This document shows, piece after piece, positions 10,204 through 19,477 of a stretch of 64,000 nucleotides of DNA. The notes beneath the pieces were generated by a model. The model was given only the letters and a program-made list of their open reading frames with translations. It made no database searches and was not told the origin of the DNA. The stretch's first letter is position 1. Each line of letters begins with the position of its first letter. A program made the translations under genes and the position numbers. Origin of the DNA: an uncultured Verrucomicrobiales bacterium (GTDB taxonomy: Bacteria; Verrucomicrobiota; Verrucomicrobiia; Verrucomicrobiales; DEV007); assembly GCA_938082635.1 (NCBI GenBank), contig CALLLI010000036.1, positions 1-64,000 on the forward strand. The letters are read 5' to 3'.

Positions 10204-11559
10204 ATGAATACTAGCAGACGTCAATTTCTTCGCAACGGTGCGTTATTCGGTGGAGCCCTCGGCTTCCAACCCTTTCTTCTAAACGACAAGCTGAATGCTG
10301 CCGAGCCGGGAGATAACAAGAAGCTCATCTTCATTTTTCAACGTGGAGGCAATGACGGCATCAACACCATCATCCCGCGCGGCGATAGCGAGTACAACAC
10401 CACAAATCGCCCTTCGCTTTACCTTCCAGAAAGTGACTCCCTAGACTTAGGCAATGGGTTCGCCCAGCTCAACTCGGCCATGACGCCGATGATGTCGCTC
10501 TACAACTCCTCACAGCTCACAGGTACGGCCGGCCCCGGCAATCTCGCTGTCATTCACCGTGTCGGCTACGCCAATCAATCCCGCTCGCACTTTGATAGTC
10601 AAGGTTACTGGGAGAAAGGCGTCCCCCGTGACAAATCCGTGAAGGACGGCTTGTTTTATCGTCAACTAGCGAAGACCCGTGACATCACGTCACCTGAAAA
10701 TGCTTTCATCGCGGCCTCCATATCTGGCTCCCAACTAGAAGCACTCCAAGGCGAGCACCCTTTCCCCAATTTCAGGGAGGCAGACGACTTCGCCTTCCTT
10801 GGTGACGACGACCAGAAGAGTAAGTTTCTCGGTGAGCTTCCCTCAGCACTCAAAGATCATGGTAAGGGTGTCCGAGGTCTCTACTCTACACCCAGCAGTC
10901 TTCGCAATTCTCGATACGCCGACTTGGTGAATCAAACGGGCCAGGCAATGAGCAACACGCTCGGCACGCTGAAGTCTGCCGTCAATCAAGGTCCCTACGT
11001 GCCCGCCAATGGTGCTGTTTATCCTGACGGAAGCCTTGGAGAGAAACTCATGGAAGCCGCCATGCTTATGAAACGAACACCAGTTCGCGTCGTGGGAGTG
11101 AACAAGGGCGGCTTCGACACGCACGGCAACCAAGGCGGTGTGGACGGGAAACATGGCGACTTGTTAGGCGACATCGCACAGGGGTTCCAAGCACTCTACC
11201 TTGATCTCCAAGATCAATGGGAAGACATCATCGTCGTCACCATGACTGAATTCGGCCGGACCTCGAAAGAGAACGGCGGTGGCGGCACGGATCACGCGGA
11301 GGCCAGCACCATGTTTGTCGGCGGCGGTGGCGTGAATGGCGGCGTCTACAACTGTGACAGCACCACATGGTCAGATGGCGACATGTTCAGCAAGCGCGGA
11401 CGCTACCTTGCGCGCGTGACCGATTTCCGCGCTATCTTTGGAGAAATATTCACCAAGCACTTCGGAAACGAGACAGCCCTGTTGGACAGTGTCATGCCTG
11501 GCTACAGGGAAGCTGCGGACGACGTCCCCGGCGATTTCCGCCAACTAGGTATTCTCTAG
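10204..11559 (+). CDS. DUF1501 domain protein, TAT-like signal
   Basis: TSRRQFLRNGALFGGALGF; FIFQRGGNDGINTIIP; GVNKGGFDTHGNQGG; VVTMTEFGRTSKENGGGGTDHAEAS. Confidence 0.9.
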   Translation: MNTSRRQFLRNGALFGGALGFQPFLLNDKLNAAEPGDNKKLIFIFQRGGNDGINTIIPRGDSEYNTTNRPSLYLPESDSLDLGNGFAQLNSAMTPMMSLYNSSQLTGTAGPGNLAVIHRVGYANQSRSHFDSQGYWEKGVPRDKSVKDGLFYRQLAKTRDITSPENAFIAASISGSQLEALQGEHPFPNFREADDFAFLGDDDQKSKFLGELPSALKDHGKGVRGLYSTPSSLRNSRYADLVNQTGQAMSNTLGTLKSAVNQGPYVPANGAVYPDGSLGEKLMEAAMLMKRTPVRVVGVNKGGFDTHGNQGGVDGKHGDLLGDIAQGFQALYLDLQDQWEDIIVVTMTEFGRTSKENGGGGTDHAEASTMFVGGGGVNGGVYNCDSTTWSDGDMFSKRGRYLARVTDFRAIFGEIFTKHFGNETALLDSVMPGYREAADDVPGDFRQLGIL

Positions 11560-11585
11560 GCCCAGCCGGCAACGCCAGGCCTACC

Positions 11586-11625
11586 TTAGGAAATAATCGC
11601 TGCAATTTAAGCGATTGTTTCCTAA
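11586..11625. terminator. 15-bp stem inverted repeat between DUF1501 and blaI-like genes
   Basis: TTAGGAAATAATCGC (11586-11600) / GCGATTGTTTCCTAA (11611-11625), one mismatch that becomes a wobble pair, 10-nt loop. Terminator versus operator is not resolved. Confidence 0.6.
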
Positions 11626-11629
11626 AACC

Positions 11630-11646
11630 TTGACACCAGGGGTCAA
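11630..11646 (+). promoter_or_regulatory. Dyad TTGAC-N7-GTCAA containing a TTGACA hexamer upstream of blaI-like gene
   Basis: TTGACACCAGGGGTCAA, about 40 nt before the ATG at 11688; candidate operator/-35, -10 box unclear. Confidence 0.4.
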
Positions 11647-11687
11647 AGAATGGGAAATTAACCCTCGTCCACCGTTCTATCAGCATC

Positions 11688-12083
11688 ATGAGCCTACCAA
11701 CCCAGCTCCCACCCCTTAGCCGTCGCGAACGCGAGCTGCTTGAGATCATCTATCGTCTCCGAAACTCGACAGTGACTGAGATCATGGGTCAAATGGAGGA
11801 ACCGCCCACCCGAGCCGCTGTTCGCTTCCTCCTTCGTGTCATGGAAGAGAAAGGCCACATCTGCCACACCAAGCGCGGGCGTGAGTTTGTCTACGAAGCG
11901 ACGCAGGCGCGTCAGTCCGTCGGCAAGTCAGCGTTGCACAATGTCCTCCACACCTTCTTCGATGGATCTCTGAAGAAAGGGTTAGGTGCTTACCTGGCCG
12001 ATCCCAAAGTGCAGTATAACGGGAGTGAGCTCGCTCAACTCGCTGAAATGATCGAAGAAGCTAAATCCATGCAGGATTCATAG
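11688..12083 (+). CDS. BlaI/MecI/CopY family transcriptional repressor
   Basis: LSRRERELLEIIYRLRNSTVTEIMGQMEEPPTRAAVRFLLRVMEEKGHICHTKRGREFVYEA. Confidence 0.9.
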   Translation: MSLPTQLPPLSRRERELLEIIYRLRNSTVTEIMGQMEEPPTRAAVRFLLRVMEEKGHICHTKRGREFVYEATQARQSVGKSALHNVLHTFFDGSLKKGLGAYLADPKVQYNGSELAQLAEMIEEAKSMQDS

Positions 12084-12147
12084 GACTAACCTTTAACCCA
12101 AACACTGTCGGCTAGCACCCCCGCTGGCCATCAAAGTTTCGCGAGTC

Positions 12148-14142
12148 ATGCCCCCCACCGTGACCCAACCAGAGGCCTTCACGAGCCTCCTCGTCACATG
12201 CTCCCTCAAAGGAACGATGTTCCTCTTGTTGGTAGGCATGTTAGCGTTGTGGACACGATCAGCTAGCTGTCGCCACTTCGTTTGGATCAGCGGGTTCGTA
12301 TGTTTAGGAGCCTTAATGCTGCTCGATCCCTTCGTCCCTCAATGGCAAGTCTTGCCAGGATGGGAGGCTATTCCCATCGTCACCGCCGTCAAACCATGGC
12401 TGCTACCCATCTGGGGAATCGGTGCTCTTCTCTTCTGCACCAAGGTCCTGTTAGGACTGATGGCGCTCCTTCGTATCGAACGCTCTTCAACTGAACTCTC
12501 TGCAGACCCTTGGGACACGCTCGTCTCTGAATGCCGCAAAGACCTTGGCCTCCGCAAGCCTGTGCGCCTGCTGCATTTCCCAGGAAGGATCATGCCCATG
12601 ACCTGGGGCGTGTTAAGAAACTTCGTCGTCCTACCATCCTCCGCCGCTCGCTGGAGCGGCCAACGCGTCCGCGCTGTTCTCATGCATGAACTCGCGCACA
12701 TTCGTCGAGGAGACTACATCGCTTCGTTACTTCGAGACGCCGTCTGCGCCTTCTATTGGTTCCACCCCTTGGTCTGGTGGGCCGCGAAAGAGATGGATGA
12801 AGATCGCGAGGAAGCCAGTGATGATGCCGTCATCGCCGCAGGGCAACGTCCCGCAGATTATGCGAGCCACCTAGCAACCGTGGCCACACGTGGCCTTGTC
12901 ATTGATCCGATGATCCGCCCAAAAGTGGCTCTCGCAGAGAAGCCCTTGATTCTTCGGATCCGCTCCATCCTCACGCCCTGGAAATCCCGCCATCCCATCA
13001 CAGCAACGCAGCGACTACAGCTCGGTACAGCTCTCGTGCTGGTGCTAGCATCGCTCCTCCTCATCGGACCTAGGCAACCGTTGTCCTCAAACACACTCTC
13101 ACAAACCCACTCAAACCTAACCGTCAAAGCCCCCGCCTACATAAGTCCGGTTCATGGCCACGGTGCGCAAGCACTGCCTCAGGTCCAATCGCTAGAGACC
13201 ATCGCCGGATGGAACACGAGCACTCAGCGCTGGGATCTTGAAGGAGAGGCGTTGCCGGTAACCTCCGCCTCGAACGCCCAGAGCGCTTCACCCAGAGAAC
13301 CTGATGATTTAGGGGTATCGACATTTCAACCACATCACAATGTCGACACCGATCGTTCGATTTCTTCAGCCTTGGCTATTTCTCCAAGCACACGCACAAA
13401 CCAACAAGAGAACGTAGAACCCACTTGGGTTCTAACATCCCCAGAATACTCAACATCTCCCCCAGAGGAATCCGAAGAGGAATCCGAAGAGGAATCCTCT
13501 GGGGGATCTGAGATCGTTAGCATCAGCGACGACTACGCATCGCTTGAGAACGTCGCCCACATCGCTGTCGATGGTTTCGATCTAGGTGAGCTTGGTGGCG
13601 AAGCCCTTGAGCGATCCGATTCCGAGACAGTGATAGACTTCGAGTTCAATAACATTCAATTCGACGGAAAGTTCTTCTCCACAGCCAGCCTAACCAAGAG
13701 TCCCACGAGACTTCCCAACGTCACGGTGAAGAAAGCTCCAGTAAAAGGCACCACACGCCGGGCCCCAGTGCTAAAAGACGAAGGTTCAGCTAAGATCGCT
13801 CCACCGGGAACCTCTGCTTCGCAGACCCGCCCCGATGCTGGCTTACTAACTCAAGTCGGGTTCGTGACATCGCCAACAGGAAAGCGACACCTTGCAATCA
13901 CCTTTCAGCGAAAGGGCAACGGCCCTACAGCCAAGTTTCATTTGGAGGCCTCACCTAACATGGCCATCGACAACTGGGACTTAGATCCGAATAACTTCGC
14001 GAAGGTTTTATCTAAAGGTGTGAACGGTAACATCTACATGCTGTGGGAGCCAATCACCGTCAGCCCGTTCCGATTCCTCCGAATTCGGAGTTCCAGCGCA
14101 GTTCCGCCGAGCACTCCATCAGACTCGGCCAACGTGAAGTAA
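12148..14142 (+). CDS. M56 family (BlaR1-like) membrane metallopeptidase
   Basis: VLMHELAHIRRGDYIASLLRDAVCAFYWFHPLVWWAAKEMDEDREEASDDAV with N-terminal TMs; paired with BlaI-like gene. Confidence 0.88.
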   Translation: MPPTVTQPEAFTSLLVTCSLKGTMFLLLVGMLALWTRSASCRHFVWISGFVCLGALMLLDPFVPQWQVLPGWEAIPIVTAVKPWLLPIWGIGALLFCTKVLLGLMALLRIERSSTELSADPWDTLVSECRKDLGLRKPVRLLHFPGRIMPMTWGVLRNFVVLPSSAARWSGQRVRAVLMHELAHIRRGDYIASLLRDAVCAFYWFHPLVWWAAKEMDEDREEASDDAVIAAGQRPADYASHLATVATRGLVIDPMIRPKVALAEKPLILRIRSILTPWKSRHPITATQRLQLGTALVLVLASLLLIGPRQPLSSNTLSQTHSNLTVKAPAYISPVHGHGAQALPQVQSLETIAGWNTSTQRWDLEGEALPVTSASNAQSASPREPDDLGVSTFQPHHNVDTDRSISSALAISPSTRTNQQENVEPTWVLTSPEYSTSPPEESEEESEEESSGGSEIVSISDDYASLENVAHIAVDGFDLGELGGEALERSDSETVIDFEFNNIQFDGKFFSTASLTKSPTRLPNVTVKKAPVKGTTRRAPVLKDEGSAKIAPPGTSASQTRPDAGLLTQVGFVTSPTGKRHLAITFQRKGNGPTAKFHLEASPNMAIDNWDLDPNNFAKVLSKGVNGNIYMLWEPITVSPFRFLRIRSSSAVPPSTPSDSANVK

Positions 14143-14148
14143 CTTTAA

Positions 14149-14204
14149 GGTTAAAATAACAACTTAAAGAGTTGACTTAAACTCAAAAGGTTGTTATTTT
14201 AACC
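14149..14204. terminator. Perfect 15-bp inverted repeat downstream of M56 gene
   Basis: GGTTAAAATAACAAC (14149-14163) / GTTGTTATTTTAACC (14190-14204). Confidence 0.7.
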
Positions 14205-14246
14205 CGCAGCCTGAAAAACATGATCTCCGACACTTCAATCAACGAC

Positions 14247-14293
14247 TCTGTGATGGTCCAAGCGCCTTGTGCCAAAGGTGCCCTCATCACAGA
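14247..14293. repeat. Two-stem hairpin element in convergent intergenic region
   Basis: TCTGTGATG (14247-14255) / CATCACAGA (14285-14293), enclosing GCGCCTT...AAGGTGC. Confidence 0.5.
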
Positions 14294-14474
14294 TCTCAGC
14301 GATTGGAGGGCCTGAATCAGGTTTCAAAGGGTTTGGGGTTAAATTGGGCCGCCAGTGAGTTGCTGGCGGCCCCTTGCTCTCCCTGAAAAGCCGGAAACTT
14401 GTCACCGCTTTCCACGTCAGGGACTTGTCTCGGCTGATGGACTTCCGTTACAGAGGAATCCTCCCCAGCACACG

Positions 14475-14996
14475 TCACCTCAAGCGAAGCCGCTGCCAAC
14501 GTTTCAAAATAAACGGAATGGCCAACGACGTGATCACTGATAGACAGAAACACCAAAAGCCCCACTGCAATCTCACCTGCGTGTTCCCAGGCAGTCCTTT
14601 GATCACAACCACTAGCAAGGCGATTACGAACACGTCCACCATAGAGAACTTGCCTAAATGCGCCGCCAAGCGAAATGCTTTCTTAAAGGTCGGATGCCTA
14701 GGCGAGTCATTCGCAGCCACCCAATAAACACTCACCTTCGCCACTGGAAACAGCACCGAGAACGCAAAGACGAGTGCGGCCAGCCACCCGTTGCCACCTA
14801 GAGCCATGTGGGTGATACCAGAATACAGCGAGAATCGGGTAGGCTCCGTGAGATCTGGCTTTAGCACACGCACCAAAGGAGAATACTCTCCGAATCCAGG
14901 CACGATCTCCAAACAAGGCCCAAAGACGCCCAGTCCTAACAACAACGTCGTTCCTAAGATGACGCCTAACAAGACAGGCTGGATACGATCTCGCAT
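14475..14996 (-). CDS. Paraquat-inducible protein A (PqiA) family membrane protein
   Basis: HLGKFSMVDVFVIALLVVVIK and four hydrophobic segments. Confidence 0.75.
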   Translation of the reverse strand: MRDRIQPVLLGVILGTTLLLGLGVFGPCLEIVPGFGEYSPLVRVLKPDLTEPTRFSLYSGITHMALGGNGWLAALVFAFSVLFPVAKVSVYWVAANDSPRHPTFKKAFRLAAHLGKFSMVDVFVIALLVVVIKGLPGNTQVRLQWGFWCFCLSVITSLAIPFILKRWQRLRLR

Positions 14997-15616
14997 TACG
15001 GGTTCAGAATCTGCTCGATCTGAGCCACCAGCGGGGCGTTTGCATGGATCACAGCAAGACGAACCTGCGTGACCGAATTGATATCACTCTGCTGAAAGTC
15101 AAAGGTGTTCTCCCCTTCCCTCAAATCTCTGAAGGCAAATGTCAGTGAAGCCACCTCGTCCTGGGAAACAGGATCATCATCAAAGACGCGCAAGACAATG
15201 CTCTCGCCACCGACAGCTCGAATAGAAGCAGCCTTGATTACCGAATGAATCGCAATCCGACCATCCCGGATTGACTTGATCGTATCTACCCCAAGAGGCG
15301 ACCACTGACTGATCAGGTGATCTCGCTGCGTAGGGCTACGGAAGATTCGATTATCCCGCCAATGGATTTCATAATAAGGATCTGGGGCCTCATCGGCTAC
15401 CCGATCCCAAGCTTTCCCATTCGGCTTCTTCGGCGCGATTTCTAACTCACGCACAAAGATATAGTAGGGCCGCCCTTCAGCAACCTTACCATCAGCACCC
15501 GACACCCCTGTCACCGACAATGATCGATCTGTTCTCCACGCCAAGAACACGCCGATTCCAACCACAAGAAGGATGGGTACGAAATGAATGAGGCGAATGT
15601 TTGCTAGGCTTTTCAA
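14996..15616 (-). CDS. Hypothetical membrane-anchored protein
   Basis: Single N-terminal TM; stop/start overlap with downstream pqiA-like gene. Confidence 0.6.
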   Translation of the reverse strand: MKSLANIRLIHFVPILLVVGIGVFLAWRTDRSLSVTGVSGADGKVAEGRPYYIFVRELEIAPKKPNGKAWDRVADEAPDPYYEIHWRDNRIFRSPTQRDHLISQWSPLGVDTIKSIRDGRIAIHSVIKAASIRAVGGESIVLRVFDDDPVSQDEVASLTFAFRDLREGENTFDFQQSDINSVTQVRLAVIHANAPLVAQIEQILNP

Positions 15617-15756
15617 AGGGGTCGTTTTCTACAGTCAAGGTATTCAGAACGTCCCCCACAGCAAGAACAAGCCCAACCCAGAAGCCTACAAAGCCAATAA
15701 CGAATTGTAATCGAGATAGAGCCCAATCTAGGGCATATATTATTGCAACTTAAACT

Positions 15757-16089
15757 ATGACAATGATAGGAAACAACACGAAAGAGTCCCGCAAGCTGAG
15801 AGCACGTCCTTTCTGGCTTCGTTCGAGGCGCTTCCTTGGGGCCACTATCGGCGTCACCGGCATCGCCTACTTGCTAGGCTACGCCATCGCCGATGGACTG
15901 AGCGGGATGTTTCTAGCCCTACCCAAAGCGCTCGTAGGAACCGTTGCCATCTCCCTCGTAGCTGGCTGGGTACCCGTGGGCTTCTACTACGAAGGCCACC
16001 GCTACCGCTGGGCCTACATTGGAATCTACTTCATGATCACCTTAGTCACCGCCTTCTTCATCGGCTACGCCTCGGGCTCGGCCGGATGA
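15757..16089 (+). CDS. Small membrane protein, unknown
   Basis: 110 aa with several hydrophobic segments. Confidence 0.5.
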   Translation: MTMIGNNTKESRKLRARPFWLRSRRFLGATIGVTGIAYLLGYAIADGLSGMFLALPKALVGTVAISLVAGWVPVGFYYEGHRYRWAYIGIYFMITLVTAFFIGYASGSAG

Positions 16090-16094
16090 TCCCG

Positions 16095-17234
16095 TTAGCG
16101 ATTATTCATCCGACGGAATAGGAACGCTCCTAGCCCGATGAAGAGAACACTCGGCGCCCACATGAGAATGTGTGGCAGAAGGGACTCTTCCTCTCCAAAG
16201 GTCTCGCCAAGGAAGATAAAGAAGAAGTAAGCCACAGCCACTCCCAGGCTCAGCGCGAAACCGATCGACGTCTCACGGCGTTGTGCCGTCACACCTAACG
16301 GAATGCCGATGAAGCAGAACGCAAGGCAGGCTAACGAGATCGAGTAACGCTTGGTCAGTTCCGTCCGGTACTCGGCGGCGTCTTCCCGATCCAGCGCCGT
16401 ATTCTCGAGGGCGTCATGAATCTGGTCCATGGTCATCTCGTTAGGCTTTCGCCGGCTGGTAGGAAGCTCAAGACTGATGGGAAAGTTACTCGACTGTAAA
16501 TAATCCACGTGCGGCAAGTCCACCTCCTCACCCACGGGCACCGGGTATGATGCCAACGCATCCATGACCGATGATCCTTTCTTGAGTGGTGCAAGCTGAC
16601 GCAATTCCATCGTGGGTTCCTGCAATTCTGCCGTCAGCCGGTTCCCTTCGCTCTGGATCTCCACACGATTTGCGAAGGTAACAAACTCAGGCCGATTGAA
16701 CTCGTCGACTCTGTACATTCGGACGTTCTTGCCACTCCATTTGTCGTCGGGATCGACATGGATGACCATGTCGCCAAGCAACCCCTTCTTACGAAAGGCG
16801 ATCGACGGGTCATCACTAAGAACGTCTTTGACGATGCGCTTCATTTCCCACTTCGCGAGTGGAGACACATTCAGGTTCAACCACAAACACAGCCCACTTA
16901 ACAAAGCAGCCAACACGAATACCGGTAAACAGATGCGCCACATGCTACGACCAGACATCCGCATAGAAACAAGCTCATTGTCAGCCGAGAGACGACCGAA
17001 GGTCAGTAACACAGCACTTAGAAATCCCCACGGCACCGTGTAAGCAACAGCAAAGGGCAAGATGTAGAGCACGAACTGTCCAAAGCGCTCAATGGAAAGA
17101 CTGTCATTGACCAGCTGTGGCAAGGCACGTTTAAAAACGTTCCCCAGACCAAAAACAAGCGTTAGAATCACCAAAGCCGCCAGCGTGGCCACCAAGATCT
17201 GGCGGGCAAGGTAGCGATCCAAGATACGATTCAT
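16095..17234 (-). CDS. LptF/LptG family permease
   Basis: MNRILDRYLARQILVATLAALVILTLVFGLGNVFK...ELVSMRMSGRSMWRICLPVFVLAALLSGLCLWLN...RYSISLACLAFCFIGIPLGV. Confidence 0.85.
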   Translation of the reverse strand: MNRILDRYLARQILVATLAALVILTLVFGLGNVFKRALPQLVNDSLSIERFGQFVLYILPFAVAYTVPWGFLSAVLLTFGRLSADNELVSMRMSGRSMWRICLPVFVLAALLSGLCLWLNLNVSPLAKWEMKRIVKDVLSDDPSIAFRKKGLLGDMVIHVDPDDKWSGKNVRMYRVDEFNRPEFVTFANRVEIQSEGNRLTAELQEPTMELRQLAPLKKGSSVMDALASYPVPVGEEVDLPHVDYLQSSNFPISLELPTSRRKPNEMTMDQIHDALENTALDREDAAEYRTELTKRYSISLACLAFCFIGIPLGVTAQRRETSIGFALSLGVAVAYFFFIFLGETFGEEESLLPHILMWAPSVLFIGLGAFLFRRMNNR

Positions 17235-17669
17235 AAGTAGAAGACGCCCTGCGCCCGTCAGCCCTCGGAATTAAAGGCAGCCCGCCCAATGCGCAAGCCC
17301 TCAGGAAGAGGCGAGAAAGGGTTCTCATTCGAAAATTGGCTTGGCTAGATCGCAGCAATTGAGAATCGAGATTGGCCCAGCAAAAGCCGATTCTCATGAG
17401 CGTAAGCGCAGCCAAGCACTTAGCGGTCCCGCCTCCCGCTATGTCAGGGCGGGGCTACCAACGGCTCCATAATTGATAAAAATTAGTAACCCCACCAGAG
17501 TGTTCACACTGCCAGATCCTTATCTACCCCGAAAGCACAACCCCTTAAGTAATTTTCCATCAACAAGTTACGCTCCAGGCCTTGGATGATTCAGGCTTCT
17601 AAAAAGCTTGGACCTGCGTTTGAATAAGATACCTTGAATTTCTTTCAAAATTTATTAAATTTAGTAGTC

Positions 17670-18464
17670 ATGTTCTCCCCCCACGCACAGGCAAACAGCA
17701 GCTCCGTCTCCAAGAACGCTGCTTCCAAGGTGTTTCTCGCACTCGCGATGGCTTGCATCTCCGCGTTCTTGATGAGTTGTCGTAGCTACGACCAGCCGAA
17801 TTACGGAGCCTACCAACAACAACCAGCCCAGGCATACGCACAAGACCAGCGCGTGCAAACACCTTCCTACGGGCAACAGGCCTATCCCTATGTGCAAGCA
17901 CCCACCACATACTCTGTTTCCAACAATCCCATCACGAACCGAGCAAAAACCTGGGCTCAACAGGCTCAGAGCCGCAAACCGGTCTATCCCACAAGCAACC
18001 GCTCCCAAGGGGACCGAGGGAAGCGGCGTCTCCCAAATGCGACCACCGGCGTCTTCGGCACCACTCCACAACAGCTCCCACCCAATTATAGGCAGCCTTC
18101 ACCGGTCGCCGCTCCCGTCGCACAACAGCGTATGGCCACACCTCAGCCCCATGCGGCGGCCAACTGGCAGCAGTCCCCGACCTACCCTCAACAGCCTGCA
18201 GCTACCGGGTATCCTAGCACCGCCGCTGCACCAGCGGGTTATGGTCCAGTGAATCAAACTCAGGGCACAGGTTACTCTAACGCTGGATACGCGCCCTACC
18301 CCGCAGCAACCAGCGGTTCCAACTACATCATTCAGAAAGGCGACTCGCTCAGCGTCATCGCCAACCGTAACAATGTCCCCCTCGGGACTCTACTAGAGGT
18401 CAATGATCTCAGCATGGACTCGGTCATCCATCCCCAACAATCGCTGACCATTCCGGGACGCTAA
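17670..18464 (+). CDS. LysM domain lipoprotein
   Basis: Likely ATG at 17670; FLALAMACISAFLMSC lipobox; C-terminal NYIIQKGDSLSVIANRNNVPLGTLLEVNDLSMDSVIHPQQSLTIPG (LysM). Confidence 0.8.
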   Translation: MFSPHAQANSSSVSKNAASKVFLALAMACISAFLMSCRSYDQPNYGAYQQQPAQAYAQDQRVQTPSYGQQAYPYVQAPTTYSVSNNPITNRAKTWAQQAQSRKPVYPTSNRSQGDRGKRRLPNATTGVFGTTPQQLPPNYRQPSPVAAPVAQQRMATPQPHAAANWQQSPTYPQQPAATGYPSTAAAPAGYGPVNQTQGTGYSNAGYAPYPAATSGSNYIIQKGDSLSVIANRNNVPLGTLLEVNDLSMDSVIHPQQSLTIPGR

Positions 18465-18513
18465 ATTCATTCGATCAGTCGACACCGGTTTGGCGACGTG
18501 GTAACTCTTTAGC

Positions 18514-19473
18514 ATGCAACGCCGTCAACTCCTCCACACCGCCGCAGCCGCGACTGTCGGTGCCGCCATCGGATCCAAATCTCTTCTCGCAGCAGACGAG
18601 AAACCCGCCACTCCAGAGAAACCCGCCACTCCAGAGAAGACCGCCTTACCCAACCGCATCGGCGTTTCTACCTACTCGTTCTGGCGCTTTCGCGACGAGG
18701 CCTATCGCCCAATCGAGAAATGCCTCGATCTTGCCTCAGGCATGAGTTTCGACGGCGTCGAGATCCTACAGAAGCAGATGCCAGACAACAGCAACGAAGC
18801 GTTGCAGAAGATCAAGCGGCACGCCTTCTTGTTAGGCTTGGACCTCATGGGGTTCTCCACGCACCAAGACTTCGTCTCTCCTGACAAAGCCTCACGTCAG
18901 AAGAACATCGACCACACACTCGACACCATCGAGCAAGCCTATCGACTGGGCATCCCAACCCTACGCCTCAACACTGGCCGCTGGGGCACGATCAAGACCT
19001 TCGATGGCCTCATGGCCAATCGCGGCATCGAGCCGATTCTCGAAGGCTATACAGAAAACGAAGGCTTTGACTGGGTGATTGATTCCATTTCAAAACTCAT
19101 CCCAAAGGCAGCTGAATGCGGTGTCATCCTGGGCCTAGAGAATCACTGGGGCCTCGGACTCACACCAGAAGGCGTCTTACGCGTCATCAATGCGATCAAT
19201 TCTCCATGGCTGCAGGTGACTCTAGACACAGGCAACTTCCTTGAAGACCCTTACAAACGCCTCACACAGCTCGCGGATCGTACCGTTCTCCTCCAAGCCA
19301 AGACCTACTATGGCGGAGGCACCTGGTACACGCTAGAGCTCGACTACGCCCGCATTGCCAAGATCATGAAGGAGGCGAACTACAAGGGCTACGTCTCTTT
19401 GGAATATGAGGGCAAGGAAGATTTGTTAGAGGCGATTCCTAAGAGTCTCGCACTCTTGCGCAAGCACTTCTAA
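18514..19473 (+). CDS. Sugar phosphate isomerase/epimerase (AP endonuclease 2-like TIM barrel), exported
   Basis: TAT-like start MQRRQLLHTAAAATVGAAIG; ISTYSFWRF, FDGVEILQ, GVILGLENHWG, VTLDTGNFLEDPYKRL, GYVSLEYEG. Confidence 0.8.
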   Translation: MQRRQLLHTAAAATVGAAIGSKSLLAADEKPATPEKPATPEKTALPNRIGVSTYSFWRFRDEAYRPIEKCLDLASGMSFDGVEILQKQMPDNSNEALQKIKRHAFLLGLDLMGFSTHQDFVSPDKASRQKNIDHTLDTIEQAYRLGIPTLRLNTGRWGTIKTFDGLMANRGIEPILEGYTENEGFDWVIDSISKLIPKAAECGVILGLENHWGLGLTPEGVLRVINAINSPWLQVTLDTGNFLEDPYKRLTQLADRTVLLQAKTYYGGGTWYTLELDYARIAKIMKEANYKGYVSLEYEGKEDLLEAIPKSLALLRKHF

Positions 19474-19477
19474 AATC

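Noticed and set aside
18598-18633. Perfect 18-bp tandem duplication GAGAAACCCGCCACTCCA x2
   Set aside because: In-frame EKPATP linker after an export signal; ordinary low-complexity linker.
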